64,000 nucleotides of DNA from Aliiglaciecola sp. 3_MG-2023 (GTDB lineage: Bacteria > Pseudomonadota > Gammaproteobacteria > Enterobacterales > Alteromonadaceae). The stretch spans positions 124,001 to 188,000 of the forward strand of contig NZ_JAUORV010000006.1 in the NCBI RefSeq assembly GCF_030548205.1. Reading direction: 5' to 3'. Numbering within the stretch: position 1 is the first letter of the stretch; each line of letters opens with the position of its first letter. The position numbers and the translations under genes are program-made. Below are positions 16,425-27,541 of the stretch, piece by piece. The notes below the pieces were generated by a model. That model worked only from the letters and a program-made list of their open reading frames with translations. It was not told the origin of the DNA and did no database searches.

Positions 16425-17285
16425 TTAACCTTGCATGTTTTTCAGTAATGATTTCGCGGTTTGCAAATAAGTGCCACCAAATAACAAGGCGTGATTTAAA
16501 ATATGGTAGAGCTGGTATACCGGCTTTCTGTAGGTATATTCATTGCTCAGTGGCCACACTGTATTATAGCCATCATAAAAAGCTCCCGGGAATTTGTTGA
16601 ATAGTTCGGTCATCGCAATATCTGTTTCTCTATCGCCATAATAAAATGCCGGATCAAATATCACCGGCAAGTCATGTTGAAACCCTGTATTACCTATCCA
16701 TAAATCACCATGCAGCATAGAAGCGGCTGGATTATGGCCATGTAATAGTTTTTCAACAGAAACCACTACCTCATCGATTGCTGCAAGAGCATGACCTTGT
16801 TCTGCCAGAAGCTGAAGCAGGTAACCAATACGCTGCTCGGCAAAAAATTGTGGCCACTTCTTGGTCCAGGGATTAGGTTGAGGAGTTAGGCCAATAAAGT
16901 TATCTTCTTGCCAGCCAAACATGTTCTGGGTTTGAGTTTGGTGCATGCAAGCTAATTTAGAGCCAAAGCTATACCAGCTCTGCTCATTTCCTTGGGCTAA
17001 CCGCAGGTATTCTAATACTAGGTAACTTTTGTTTTCTGACACCCCATAACAGATCACCTTAGGTGTTTTGAAAATATTAGCTTTTGCAATGTGTTCTAAG
17101 CCCTCAGCTTCAGCACTGAAATTTAATATTTTATCTTCATCATTGAGTTTAACAAAAAAACGTTTGTGACCGTCTGAAATTCGGTAGGCGCTGTGAGAAT
17201 CGCCTTCGGTTATTTCTCGGATATCATCACAAATAAATTCTTGGTTTAATTGTTGACTAATTTGATCGCTAACAAAATGCCACAT
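16425..17285 (-). CDS. Fructosamine/ketosamine kinase family protein
   Basis: A 286-residue kinase-fold protein of the fructosamine-3-kinase family (E. coli YniA type). Visible are the phosphate-binding Lys in RFFVKLN, the hinge YLVLEYL, the catalytic MLHGDLWIGNTGF with the HGDxxxxN motif near residue 190, and the metal-binding FDPAFYYGDRETDIAM (DPA in place of DFG). It would phosphorylate protein-bound or free ketosamines, leading to deglycation in the cytoplasm. It is a single gene, about 100 bases from neighbours on both sides, without obvious operon partners. Confidence 0.9.
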   Translation of the reverse strand: MWHFVSDQISQQLNQEFICDDIREITEGDSHSAYRISDGHKRFFVKLNDEDKILNFSAEAEGLEHIAKANIFKTPKVICYGVSENKSYLVLEYLRLAQGNEQSWYSFGSKLACMHQTQTQNMFGWQEDNFIGLTPQPNPWTKKWPQFFAEQRIGYLLQLLAEQGHALAAIDEVVVSVEKLLHGHNPAASMLHGDLWIGNTGFQHDLPVIFDPAFYYGDRETDIAMTELFNKFPGAFYDGYNTVWPLSNEYTYRKPVYQLYHILNHALLFGGTYLQTAKSLLKNMQG

Positions 17286-17379
17286 AGTTTTGACTTAATT
17301 TAGCTGTAAATCCTGAGTATGGAACACGCAAAAATAATTGAAGGTATTTTTAATTATTAAAATGCGCTTATTATAACTT

Positions 17380-18054
17380 TTAGTGATTTGGTGAAGGTGG
17401 TGCACCTAAGGTTTCTCCTAAATTGCGAAACGTTTTAAACATAGAAGATAGGGCTAATTTATTGGCGAGCCAAATGGGAATATTACCTGAGGGCTCACCA
17501 TAGCCGATATACTCAATCTTCATTTTATTAGTCCCAGTGCTTTGTATTAGCCAATTGCCTTTCACATTCTGCATCTGAACATATGAAGGGCGGGGGGGAT
17601 AATGCTCAGAATAATCTTCTATTCGAATCCGAATGGTCTGGCTTTGAGGATCAATTTCAGTGAAAGACTGAGTTATCATTTCTCGGTTTTTGACTGGCCA
17701 AGGCGCGTTGAAAGTGGTTCTAACTATTTTCTCAGTAGTTGAAGAGGTGGTAAGAATTTCAACTTTTTCGCAATTATCAATCCAACTGGCGGCTATGTCT
17801 GTATTGTCTAGAAGGGTTAAAAAATCGTTGGGTTGGCCATGAACTAAAACAGAGGCTTTAAGCCAAACATAACCGCTTTTGTCTTTTGTTGTATGTAGAC
17901 TGACATGTTCTTTTTGTTTAACCAACAACCACTTTGCGTTTGCAGGCTCAGCAAAGGTTTGAATAGGTAACATCAAGGAAAAGCAGGCAAAGGCATATTT
18001 TACGTATGCAATTGTCTGTTGTGATTGCATCGCCAGCAACATTTTAGGTATCAT
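17380..18054 (-). CDS. Exported START-domain protein
   Basis: A 224-residue protein with a probable signal peptide (YVKYAFACFSLMLPIQTFA, cleaved near residue 36) and a START/SRPBCC lipid-binding fold. Stretches such as GYVWLKASVLVHGQPNDFLTLLDNTDIAASWIDNC, WPVKNREMITQSFTE and IPIWLANKLALSSMFKTFRNL are typical of bacterial START proteins. Several internal Met codons near the N-terminus make the exact start uncertain. It is divergent from thrS. The ligand is unknown; a hydrophobic molecule in the periplasm is the family expectation. Confidence 0.82.
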   Translation of the reverse strand: MIPKMLLAMQSQQTIAYVKYAFACFSLMLPIQTFAEPANAKWLLVKQKEHVSLHTTKDKSGYVWLKASVLVHGQPNDFLTLLDNTDIAASWIDNCEKVEILTTSSTTEKIVRTTFNAPWPVKNREMITQSFTEIDPQSQTIRIRIEDYSEHYPPRPSYVQMQNVKGNWLIQSTGTNKMKIEYIGYGEPSGNIPIWLANKLALSSMFKTFRNLGETLGAPPSPNH

Positions 18055-18124
18055 ATAGCCTCCTCCCTGATCGTAGCAGGGCTGATTTTTTATTAACTTA
18101 TCTATTTTTCGGTTTAAGTTACTT

Positions 18125-18149
18125 AAACACCCATATTTGGGTGTTTTTT
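18125..18149 (+). terminator. Intrinsic terminator upstream of thrS
   Basis: A 9-bp stem AAACACCCA / TGGGTGTTT with a 4-base loop, then a T-run. It faces thrS but no plus-strand gene lies before it. It either insulates thrS from antisense read-through or acts as an attenuator of a longer thrS leader. Confidence 0.7.
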
Positions 18150-18182
18150 ATTGCTTATACATTAAGAGCCGAAAAATAACTT

Positions 18183-18188
18183 TATAAT
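18183..18188 (+). promoter_or_regulatory. Probable thrS -10 element
   Basis: A perfect TATAAT, 34 bases downstream of the terminator. No good -35 (CATTAA at the ideal 17-base spacing). Initiation seven bases downstream would place the 5' end at about 18195, exactly where the anticodon-like hairpin begins. Confidence 0.5.
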
Positions 18189-18194
18189 TCACAA

Positions 18195-18215
18195 GTGGCG
18201 CTTGGTAGGTGTCAC
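18195..18215 (+). promoter_or_regulatory. thrS translational operator mimicking the tRNA-Thr anticodon arm
   Basis: The arms GTGGCGC and GTGTCAC form a 7-bp helix (with two G-U pairs) closing a 7-base loop TTGGTAG. In tRNA numbering this gives U33, the threonine anticodon GGU at 34-36 and A37, the same as the first six loop bases of the E. coli tRNA-Thr(GGU) loop. In E. coli, ThrRS binds an anticodon-arm-like hairpin just upstream of its own ribosome-binding site and blocks 30S entry. Here the hairpin ends eight bases before the AAAGGA site and 21 before ATG 18237. Autoregulation is therefore strongly suggested. Confidence 0.75.
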
Positions 18216-18236
18216 CACTGTGTAAAGGATTATTCA

Positions 18237-20153
18237 ATGCTTACAATTACGCTTCCTGATGGCAGTCAACGCCAGTTCGAACATTCCATTTCTGTATTAG
18301 ATGTAGCCAATGATATTGGACCAGGGTTAGCGAAAGCTACCATCGCTGGCAAAATAAATGGCGAACTGGTCGATGCAGTCGACATGATCACCGAAGATGC
18401 TAGTTTACAGATTATTACCGCCAGAGATGAAGAAGGTCTAGAAATTATTCGTCATTCCTGTGCGCATTTGATTGGACACGCCATTAAACAACTCTACCCA
18501 GATGTGAAAATGGCCATAGGTCCAACTATTGATAACGGTTTTTATTACGATATCGATATGGAACATTCTTTAAATGAAGATGATTTGTTAAAACTTGAAA
18601 AGCACATGTTGAAGCTGGCTAAAACCAGTTATGACGTAGTCAAGAAGAAAGTGAGTTGGCAAGAAGCTCGGGATACCTTCGAAGCCCGTGGCGAGACTTA
18701 TAAAATGGAAATTTTGGACGAAAATATCAGTAAAGATGACCGTCCAGGACTATACCATCATGAAGAATATGTCGATATGTGTCGTGGTCCTCACGTACCT
18801 AATATGCGTTTCTGCCAACACTTTAAAGTTATGAAAGTGGCTGGGGCGTACTGGCGTGGCAACAGTGATAACAAAATGTTGCAACGTATTTACGGCACGG
18901 CTTGGGCAGACAAAAAACAACTTAAAGCTTATCTCAATCGTTTAGAAGAAGCGGAAAAGCGTGATCACCGTAAAATTGGTAAAGCCCTTGATTTATTCCA
19001 TTGGCAAGAAGAAGCGCCAGGCATGGTGTTTTGGCACAACGATGGTTGGAGCATATACACCGAGCTAGAAAAGTACATCCGTGAAAAACAACGTGAATAT
19101 GGCTTTGGTGAAGTGAAAGGGCCCTTGATGATGGACCGTGTACTTTGGGAAAAGTCTGGCCATTGGGACAAATATGCGGAAAACATGTTTACCACTGAGT
19201 CAGAAAAGCGCGAGTATGCTATCAAACCGATGAACTGTCCGGGTCACGTACAGATTTTTAATCAAGGCTTGAAATCCTATCGCGATTTGCCGTTGCGTAT
19301 GGCCGAATTTGGTTGCTGTCACCGTAATGAACCCTCTGGTGCATTGCACGGTTTAATGCGCGTTCGCGGCTTTACACAAGACGATGCGCATATTTTCTGT
19401 ACTGAAGATCAGATTGAAGCAGAAGTCGCAAGTTGCATTGAAATGATTTACGAAGTCTACAAAGTCTTTGGATTTGAAAAAATTGTAGTGAAATTGTCGA
19501 CTCGTCCTGAAAAACGGGTTGGTTCAGATGAAGTCTGGGATAAAGCGGAACAAAAATTGGCCGATGCACTCACGTCAAAGAACATTGATTTCCAATATTT
19601 GCCAGGAGAAGGGGCGTTTTATGGTCCTAAAATTGAATTCACTCTTCATGATTGCTTAGATCGAGCTTGGCAATGCGGTACCGTGCAGCTTGATTTCTCC
19701 ATGCCTGAGCGTTTAGGCGCGACTTATGTTGCCGAAGACGGTGAGCGTAAAGTGCCTGTTATGATCCACCGTGCAACATTAGGCTCGTTAGAGCGTTTTA
19801 TCGGTATCTTGACAGAAGAATACGCCGGTTTGTATCCAACATGGTTGGCACCCACACAAGTTGTGGTAATGAATATTACCGATAAACAGGGTGAATATGC
19901 GGCAAATGTAGCGAAAAAATTACAACAAATTGGAATTAGATCGAAGTCGGACTTGAGAAATGAGAAGATAGGCTTTAAAATCCGCGAGCACACTCTTAGA
20001 CGTGTTCCATTTTTATTAGTCGTAGGCGACAAAGAAATGGAAGCAAACGAAGTAGCGGTGCGCTCTCGCAAGGGTGATGACCTCGGTAAATTCTCAATAG
20101 AAGGGTTTATGGAGTTGATTAATCAACAGGTCGCATCTAAGCAATTAGATTAA
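18237..20153 (+). CDS. thrS: Threonyl-tRNA synthetase
   Basis: A 638-residue ThrRS that charges tRNA-Thr. It has an N-terminal TGS domain (residues 1-62, [19 protein letters not shown]), an editing domain with HSCAHLIGH near 75, the class II catalytic core with zinc-ligand Cys in MNCPGH near 335, motif 2 ([22 protein letters not shown]) and motif 3 ([15 protein letters not shown]), then an anticodon-binding domain. ATG 18237 with AAAGGA matches E. coli ThrS exactly in register; the open frame extends upstream to 18195, but that stretch is the regulatory hairpin. It heads the thrS-infC-rpmI-rplT block. Confidence 0.98.
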   Translation: MLTITLPDGSQRQFEHSISVLDVANDIGPGLAKATIAGKINGELVDAVDMITEDASLQIITARDEEGLEIIRHSCAHLIGHAIKQLYPDVKMAIGPTIDNGFYYDIDMEHSLNEDDLLKLEKHMLKLAKTSYDVVKKKVSWQEARDTFEARGETYKMEILDENISKDDRPGLYHHEEYVDMCRGPHVPNMRFCQHFKVMKVAGAYWRGNSDNKMLQRIYGTAWADKKQLKAYLNRLEEAEKRDHRKIGKALDLFHWQEEAPGMVFWHNDGWSIYTELEKYIREKQREYGFGEVKGPLMMDRVLWEKSGHWDKYAENMFTTESEKREYAIKPMNCPGHVQIFNQGLKSYRDLPLRMAEFGCCHRNEPSGALHGLMRVRGFTQDDAHIFCTEDQIEAEVASCIEMIYEVYKVFGFEKIVVKLSTRPEKRVGSDEVWDKAEQKLADALTSKNIDFQYLPGEGAFYGPKIEFTLHDCLDRAWQCGTVQLDFSMPERLGATYVAEDGERKVPVMIHRATLGSLERFIGILTEEYAGLYPTWLAPTQVVVMNITDKQGEYAANVAKKLQQIGIRSKSDLRNEKIGFKIREHTLRRVPFLLVVGDKEMEANEVAVRSRKGDDLGKFSIEGFMELINQQVASKQLD

Positions 20154-20172
20154 TTTCGTGGAGGAACGACAT

Positions 20173-20712
20173 ATTAAAGGCGCTAATAATAAGGCTCAAG
20201 GCGATAAAGCCAACATCAATGAAGAAATCACAGCGACGGAAGTTCGCTTAATTGGTAAAGAAGGTGAACAGCTAGGGATAGTATCTCTAGGAGAAGCTCA
20301 AACTCTCGCCGACCAAGCTAGTTTGGATCTAGTAGAGATAAGTCCGAACGCTGAGCCGCCTGTATGTAAGGTAATGGATTACGGAAAGTTCCTTTTCGAG
20401 AAGAGTAAAGCTCAAAAAGAGCAGAAGAAGAAACAAAAGCAAATTCAGGTCAAGGAGATTAAATTTCGCCCTGGCACTGATGAAGGCGACTACCAGGTAA
20501 AACTGCGCAACCTGCGTCGCTTTCTAGAAGGAGGTGATAAGGCCAAGGTAACGATTCGTTTTCGCGGACGTGAAATGGCCCACCAAGAGATTGGCATTGA
20601 GCAACTGAAACGTGTTCGCACGGATTTAGAAGACATTGCCAACTGCGAGTCTTTCCCTCATAGGGTAGAGGGTCGTCAGATGATCATGGTGCTTGCCCCA
20701 ATTAAGAAGTAG
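20173..20712 (+). CDS. infC: Translation initiation factor IF-3 (ATT start)
   Basis: IF-3 binds the 30S subunit and rejects wrong initiation codons. The 179-residue product has the N-domain ([20 protein letters not shown]), a Lys-rich linker ([14 protein letters not shown]) and the C-domain ([12 protein letters not shown]). I set the start at ATT 20173: it follows GGAGG at a normal distance, and the encoded (M)KGANNK opening aligns with E. coli IF-3, which also starts at AUU with an AAA-GGC context. The in-frame GTG 20158 overlaps the ribosome-binding site and cannot be used. The AUU start makes IF-3 repress its own synthesis. It begins 19 bases after thrS. Confidence 0.96.
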   Translation: MKGANNKAQGDKANINEEITATEVRLIGKEGEQLGIVSLGEAQTLADQASLDLVEISPNAEPPVCKVMDYGKFLFEKSKAQKEQKKKQKQIQVKEIKFRPGTDEGDYQVKLRNLRRFLEGGDKAKVTIRFRGREMAHQEIGIEQLKRVRTDLEDIANCESFPHRVEGRQMIMVLAPIKK

Positions 20713-20730
20713 TAAAGGTTTACAAGTAAC

Positions 20731-20822
20731 TGAGGACCGTAAAATCGGATCTGCACCTTAAGTTCACCTTGCTACTATGTTGAAACATCGACCCCAGAGT
20801 AGTCATGCAAAGCATGTCCTCA
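20731..20822 (+). promoter_or_regulatory. Candidate L20-responsive leader of rpmI
   Basis: In the 141-base gap between infC and rpmI, TGAGGAC (20731-20737) can pair perfectly with GTCCTCA (20816-20822), and a small hairpin CATGC/GCATG lies at 20804-20816. In E. coli, L20 represses rpmI-rplT through a long-range pairing in this same interval. Position and pairing fit; the L20-binding site itself was not aligned. Confidence 0.4.
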
Positions 20823-20853
20823 AGTGTGGTCTTAACAATGCGGAGTTTTAGCA

Positions 20854-21051
20854 ATGCCTAAAATGAAATCCAATAGTGGAGCAGCCAAGCGTTTTAAAAA
20901 AACCGCTTCAGGTCGTTTCAAAAGCAAGCAGTCTCACTTGCGTCACATTTTGACCAAGAAGAGCTCTAAGCGTAAACGTCACTTGCGTGGCAAGAAATTA
21001 GCCCATTCAGCTGACACTGCGTTGATTCAACGCATGTTACCTTACGTTTAA
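20854..21051 (+). CDS. rpmI: Ribosomal protein bL35
   Basis: A 65-residue, very basic protein of the large ribosomal subunit. The opening [21 protein letters not shown]-type sequence and the [18 protein letters not shown] core are diagnostic. It has the normal length. It is followed by rplT after 18 bases and is probably translationally controlled by L20 through the infC-rpmI leader. Confidence 0.98.
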   Translation: MPKMKSNSGAAKRFKKTASGRFKSKQSHLRHILTKKSSKRKRHLRGKKLAHSADTALIQRMLPYV

Positions 21052-21066
21052 AGCACAGGAGACTAA

Positions 21067-21426
<360 letters not shown>

Positions 21427-21457
21427 TTTTTTAACAATTAAGTTTAAGTTCTTTCGG

Positions 21458-21489
21458 AAAAAGGCGAACCAGGATGGTTCGCCTTTTTT
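21458..21489 (+). terminator. Rho-independent terminator of the rplT operon
   Basis: Stem AAAAAGGCGAACC / GGTTCGCCTTTTT with a 5-base loop AGGAT and a long T-run ends the thrS-infC-rpmI-rplT transcript before feoA. Confidence 0.92.
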
Positions 21490-21613
21490 CGTTTTAGGTC
21501 TTCAGTAGCCAAGCTCGGAGGATAAGGTGAAGCAAAGTAAACAGCTAAACCCTTAAAAAAAGTGCAAAGAGGCTATTCAGAACTTGCCTTTTAGTATGAG
21601 TTTATAAGATAAT

Positions 21614-21634
21614 AAATGAAAATAGTTCTCATTT
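21614..21634. promoter_or_regulatory. Fur box of feoAB
   Basis: AAATGAAAAT-A-GTTCTCATTT is a near-perfect inverted repeat (8 of 10 arm positions pair) fitting the Fur consensus AATGANAAT-ATTCTCATT. It overlaps an upstream in-frame ATG (21616), which argues that feoA actually starts at 21649. A weak GATAAT at 21608-21613 may be the -10. Confidence 0.75.
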
Positions 21635-21648
21635 GTGGTCAGTTAATT

Positions 21649-21885
21649 ATGTTGCAAAATACAGTGTGGGAACTTCCTACAAAAAAATCCGCTAAAATCG
21701 TTGGATTACAAAATGGATTGTCGGTTGCGATGAGTAATCGACTCAAAGAAATGGGCTTTTGTGACGGAGAGACTATCTCATGTCTAAAACAATGTCCGTT
21801 TAATGGTCCAAAGGTCGTGGAGTTGGGTGGAGCTATCTTGTCAATTGACAAAGAAATAGCACAAAATATCAAAATAAAAATGTAA
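21649..21885 (+). CDS. feoA: FeoA ferrous iron transport accessory protein
   Basis: A 78-residue SH3-like protein of the FeoA family that assists FeoB at the cytoplasmic face of the inner membrane. Features are WELPTKKSAKIVGLQ, the central RLKEMGFCDGETISCLKQCPFNGP and the closing ELGGAILSIDKEIA. I choose ATG 21649 over ATG 21616 because the earlier start lies inside the Fur box and family members begin a few residues before the W-x-L-P motif; neither start has a strong ribosome-binding site. It is followed by feoB after 69 bases. No feoC is present. Confidence 0.88.
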   Translation: MLQNTVWELPTKKSAKIVGLQNGLSVAMSNRLKEMGFCDGETISCLKQCPFNGPKVVELGGAILSIDKEIAQNIKIKM

Positions 21886-21954
21886 CGCAAATTCTACGAA
21901 GTAATTTAACCGTTATTTTCTACATTACTAATTCTCACTAAACAGGTACCCGTA

Positions 21955-23805
21955 GTGTCTTCAACTGTTTCAGATAATCATAAGAGTGCTCAACAAAAGG
22001 TCGTTTTAATTGGGCGGCCGAATAGCGGTAAAAGTTTACTGTTTAACCAATTAACTGGCTTGCAGCAAAAAGTGGCTAATTTCCCTGGTGTCACAGTAGA
22101 GCTGAAATCTGGAAAAATGAAAGATCTAACCATTGTTGATTTTCCGGGAACCTATTCATTACACAGTTTTTCTCAAGATGAGCAAGTGGCAGTAGACGCA
22201 ATTTACAAAGCCTTAGATAGTGATGAGACTAGTTTAATCGTCTGTGTTTTGGATGCATCTCGCCTTGAACGCAGTTTGGTATTTGGTTTACAAATTCAAG
22301 CATTAGCTAAAAAGCATAATAAAGGCTTTGTGTTTGTAATTAATATGATCGATGACGCATTGCGTTTTGGTCATGAAATTGATGTACAGGGACTTTCCGC
22401 AGAATTAGGCTCGCCAGTTTTTGCATTGTCAGCAAAAACACTTATAGGATTATCTGAGTTTCAACAAGCATTACCTGATTTAGTCGAACAACAGACCTGT
22501 ACTCCACAAAACGTGAGTGAAAATCATGATGAGGTGATAACACAAAGTCGCCACCTCGCTTATAAATACGGCATGAACGCCAATGTTGTGTTAAAACAGC
22601 AAAATAAAATTGATCAATTCCTACTGCATAATTGGTTGGGTGGTATCGCTTTTATGGCGATTATGTTCCTGTTGTTCCAAAGTATATTTACCTGGGCCAC
22701 GCCGTTAATGGATGCAGTAGAAAGTGGCATAGGTATACTGGCTACTTTTGTGAGTGGCGCACTCCCAGAGGGGGTTATAAATGACTTCTTAAATGATGCA
22801 ATTTTTGGCGGTGTGGGTTCTTTCTTAGTCTTTGTACCGCAGATTATGGTGTTAACCTTTATCATAGGGTTGTTAGAAGACAGTGGTTATCTAGCCAGAG
22901 CGGCGCTAATTTGTCATAAACCCTTAAGTTTCTTTGGTTTGTCTGGTAGAAGCTTTATTCCTTATTTATCCGGTCATGCCTGCGCCATACCCGCCATTAT
23001 GGCGGCACGTACAATTGAATCACCTCGTAAGCGTTTGATTACAATGATGACGATTCCCCTCATGTCATGTTCTGCACGCTTACCCGTTTATGCCTTGTTA
23101 ATTGCCGTATTTATTCCACAAACTCAGTATCTAGGCGGTTTAGTGAATACCCAAGGTATGGTGTTTTTTGGTTTGTATATGACCGGCATCATGACAGCAC
23201 TGATTGTCAGCTTTGTTATGGATAAAATGCACTTTGCAGACGGTGATAAAAGCGAAATGCCATTTATATTGGAATTACCCAGTTACCGTTTACCCCATTG
23301 GAAACCACTGATGTATCGCGTATTTAATAGCGCTAAGTATTTTATACGTCGTGCCGCTCCGGTTATTTTTATGGTTGCTGTGGGGATCTGGTTTTTGGGG
23401 TATTTCCCAATCCATGAAGGGGGATTAGAAAATTCTTATTTAGGTCATATTGGTCACTTTATTGAACCTTTGTTTGAACCTCTTGGTGTGGATTGGCGTT
23501 ATGGTGTCGCTATTCTGATGTCCTTCTTAGCCAGAGAAGTATTTGTGGGTACCTTAGGCACTTTGTTTGGAATTGAAGGTGCAGATGAAAATATTGCTGG
23601 TTTGGCTGCCAATATCCAAAACGATGGTTTAACCTTTGGTGCTGGAATGGGCTTACTAATCTTTTATGTTATTGCCTTACAATGCGTGGCTACAGTTGCA
23701 ACCATTAAAGCTGAAACCGGAAGTCAAAAAATTGCCTGGGGCTTAGTGGTCGGTTATGGGGCACTTGCTTATTTAATGGCCTTTATAGTGAATTCTATTT
23801 TTTAA
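21955..23805 (+). CDS. feoB: FeoB ferrous iron transporter
   Basis: A 616-residue inner-membrane Fe(II) transporter, shorter than the roughly 770 residues of E. coli FeoB. The N-terminal G domain shows G1 GRPNSGKS, G2 NFPGVTVE, G3 DFPGTYS, G4 NMID and G5 SAK. A short linker leads to about eight to ten membrane helices with the Gate motifs GHACAIPAIMAARTIESPRKR and MSCSARLPVY, and an AREVFVGTLGTLFG segment. The start is GTG 21955. The Fur box before feoA implies induction in low iron. A strong terminator follows. The gene pair sits between rplT and pheS. Confidence 0.95.
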   Translation: MSSTVSDNHKSAQQKVVLIGRPNSGKSLLFNQLTGLQQKVANFPGVTVELKSGKMKDLTIVDFPGTYSLHSFSQDEQVAVDAIYKALDSDETSLIVCVLDASRLERSLVFGLQIQALAKKHNKGFVFVINMIDDALRFGHEIDVQGLSAELGSPVFALSAKTLIGLSEFQQALPDLVEQQTCTPQNVSENHDEVITQSRHLAYKYGMNANVVLKQQNKIDQFLLHNWLGGIAFMAIMFLLFQSIFTWATPLMDAVESGIGILATFVSGALPEGVINDFLNDAIFGGVGSFLVFVPQIMVLTFIIGLLEDSGYLARAALICHKPLSFFGLSGRSFIPYLSGHACAIPAIMAARTIESPRKRLITMMTIPLMSCSARLPVYALLIAVFIPQTQYLGGLVNTQGMVFFGLYMTGIMTALIVSFVMDKMHFADGDKSEMPFILELPSYRLPHWKPLMYRVFNSAKYFIRRAAPVIFMVAVGIWFLGYFPIHEGGLENSYLGHIGHFIEPLFEPLGVDWRYGVAILMSFLAREVFVGTLGTLFGIEGADENIAGLAANIQNDGLTFGAGMGLLIFYVIALQCVATVATIKAETGSQKIAWGLVVGYGALAYLMAFIVNSIF

Positions 23806-25135
<1,330 letters not shown>

Positions 25136-25149
25136 GAGTATTCGAACAA

Positions 25150-27537
25150 ATGAAATTCAGTGAAAAGTGGTTGAGAGAATGGGTTAACCCAGCGGTATCA
25201 ACGGAACAATTGTCAGAACAGCTGAGTATGGCCGGCTTGGAAGTTGATGGACTTGAACCCGTAGCAGGCGAGTTTTCAGGTGTTCTAGTGGGCGAGGTTG
25301 TCGAGTGTGGGCAACACCCCAATGCAGATAAATTACGTGTAACTAAAATTAATATCGGTCAAGACGAGTTAATTGATATTGTTTGCGGTGCGCCAAACTG
25401 TCGTCAGGGTATCAAGGTTGCCGTAGCAACGGTTGGCGCTGTGCTGCCGGGGAACTTTAAAATTAAAAAAGCCAAATTACGCGGTGAGCCTTCCTTTGGC
25501 ATGTTGTGTAGTTTTTCTGAACTGGGCATTAGTGAAGATCATGATGGTATTATTGAACTACCGAGTGACGCACCTATTGGCCAAGATATCCGTGACTACC
25601 TAGCATTAGATGACGTTACTATCGAGGTGGATTTAACCCCTAATCGTGCGGACTGCTTAGGAATTAGAGGTGTTGCGCGAGAAGTGGGTGTTTTGAATCA
25701 GGTAGAAGTGACAACACCGAAGATTGAAAGTGTTGAGTGTCAAATTGACGATACTCGTGACATCCAACTTGCTGCTCCAGATGCTTGTCCAAGATACTTA
25801 GGACGAGTGATTAAAGATATTAATGTTAATGCGTCATCGCCGTTGTGGATGCAAGAAAAACTTAGACGAAGCGGTATTCGTAGCATTGATCCTGTGGTAG
25901 ACGTAACCAATTACGTGTTACTCGAACTGGGTCATCCAATGCATGCATTTGATTTGGATAAATTAGATGGTGACATCATTGTCCGTTTTGCAAATGAAAA
26001 AGAAACCTTAACCCTTCTAGATGGTAATGAAACGACTTTGAAAACCAATACATTGGTCATAGCCGATCAACGTAAAGCCTTAGCTATGGCGGGTATTTTT
26101 GGTGGTTTACAATCAGGTGTTACTGCTGAATCCAAACACATATTTTTAGAAAGTGCGTTTTTTGCGCCAGATGCAATTATGGGTAAGGCCCGTCAATATG
26201 GTTTACATACTGATGCATCCCATCGTTATGAACGTGGCGTTGACCCACAATTACAACGCGTGGCAATGGAGCGGGCAACCCAACTTCTTGTTGAGATTGT
26301 TGGTGGTAAAGCTGGCCCTATTACTGAGTCAGTTAGTCAAGAACATCTACCAGCAGAAAAGACCATCGAATTACGCGCTGCTCGTCTTACTCGTATCCTT
26401 GGGATCCATGTTGAAGACTCGAAAGTAACAGATATCCTTATGCGCTTAGGGTTAGAGGTTAATTTTTCTAACAATAAGTGGAGTGTTGTTGTTCCTGCGT
26501 ATCGTTTCGACATCAGCATTGAAGAAGATTTGATTGAAGAGATTGCCAGAGTATACGGATACAACAGTATTCCAACCATAGCGCCTACGGCGAAGTTAAA
26601 AATGTCAGTCCATAAGGAACAAAACCTTAGTGTAGACAGACTAAAACAAACATTGGTTGAGCGTGATTATCAAGAAGCCATTACGTATTCGTTTGTGGAT
26701 CCTAAGGTACAAAGTGCTTTATTTCCTGACATGATTGGCATGCAACTGCCACATCCAATTTCTTCGGACATGTCTGCGATGCGAGTTAGTTTATGGACAG
26801 GATTATTACAGTCGGTGTCCTATAATCAAAAACGCCAACAAAGTCGCGTTAGATTGTTTGAGACGGGGTTGCGATTTGTACCAGATAGCAGTGAAAAAAC
26901 CGGTGTAAGGCAAGAAGTCGTGATCGGTGGTGTTATCTGCGGTAACCGCAACAATGAACATTGGAATGTGGAAGATCGCGCCGTTGACTTTTACGATATT
27001 AAAGCAGATGTAGAAGCGCTATTACAGACCACAGCGAATCTTTCTGAGTTTAGTTTTAAGGCTGCTGAACACTCAGCTCTTCATCCTGGTCAAAGTGCGC
27101 AAATATATCGTGGCCAAGAATTGGTTGGCTATGTGGGAGCTGTTCACCCAAAATTCACTAAAATTTTGGGCCTAAACGGTAAAACCTACGTATTTGAACT
27201 TGATTTTAATGCAATCGGCGGTAAAAAATTGCCTATAGCACAAGAAATTTCAAAATTTCCTGCTAATAGACGTGACATTGCCATCGTTGTAGAGGAAGAT
27301 AAAGTTGTAGGTGAGATAATTTCTTACATCGAAAAATTTGGCGGAAATCAACTAGTTGGCCTAAACTTATTCGATGTGTACAAAGGTAAGGGAATAGAGG
27401 CCGGTTATAAAAGCTTGGCAATCTCTCTTATTTTACAGGACCAAACAAGAACGCTTGAAGAAAATGACATTCAAGCGGTAGTTGAAGATATTCTGTCCCA
27501 GTTAGCAGAAAAGTTCGGGGCATCATTGAGGGAATGA
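25150..27537 (+). CDS. pheT: Phenylalanyl-tRNA synthetase beta subunit
   Basis: The 795-residue beta subunit carries the tRNA-binding OB fold (residues about 40-148, [21 protein letters not shown]), the B3/B4 editing module (about 210-385), B5 (about 400-475), the pseudo-catalytic core, and the C-terminal ferredoxin-fold anticodon-binding domain ([15 protein letters not shown] to the end). Length matches E. coli PheT. It lies between pheS and ihfA with only four bases before ihfA, so the three form one transcript. Confidence 0.98.
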   Translation: MKFSEKWLREWVNPAVSTEQLSEQLSMAGLEVDGLEPVAGEFSGVLVGEVVECGQHPNADKLRVTKINIGQDELIDIVCGAPNCRQGIKVAVATVGAVLPGNFKIKKAKLRGEPSFGMLCSFSELGISEDHDGIIELPSDAPIGQDIRDYLALDDVTIEVDLTPNRADCLGIRGVAREVGVLNQVEVTTPKIESVECQIDDTRDIQLAAPDACPRYLGRVIKDINVNASSPLWMQEKLRRSGIRSIDPVVDVTNYVLLELGHPMHAFDLDKLDGDIIVRFANEKETLTLLDGNETTLKTNTLVIADQRKALAMAGIFGGLQSGVTAESKHIFLESAFFAPDAIMGKARQYGLHTDASHRYERGVDPQLQRVAMERATQLLVEIVGGKAGPITESVSQEHLPAEKTIELRAARLTRILGIHVEDSKVTDILMRLGLEVNFSNNKWSVVVPAYRFDISIEEDLIEEIARVYGYNSIPTIAPTAKLKMSVHKEQNLSVDRLKQTLVERDYQEAITYSFVDPKVQSALFPDMIGMQLPHPISSDMSAMRVSLWTGLLQSVSYNQKRQQSRVRLFETGLRFVPDSSEKTGVRQEVVIGGVICGNRNNEHWNVEDRAVDFYDIKADVEALLQTTANLSEFSFKAAEHSALHPGQSAQIYRGQELVGYVGAVHPKFTKILGLNGKTYVFELDFNAIGGKKLPIAQEISKFPANRRDIAIVVEEDKVVGEIISYIEKFGGNQLVGLNLFDVYKGKGIEAGYKSLAISLILQDQTRTLEENDIQAVVEDILSQLAEKFGASLRE

Positions 27538-27541
27538 CTTT

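Noticed and set aside
18195-18215. tRNA-Thr gene fragment
   Set aside because: Only an anticodon-arm-like hairpin is present; there is no acceptor, D or T arm. It sits just before the thrS ribosome-binding site, as a regulatory mimic should.
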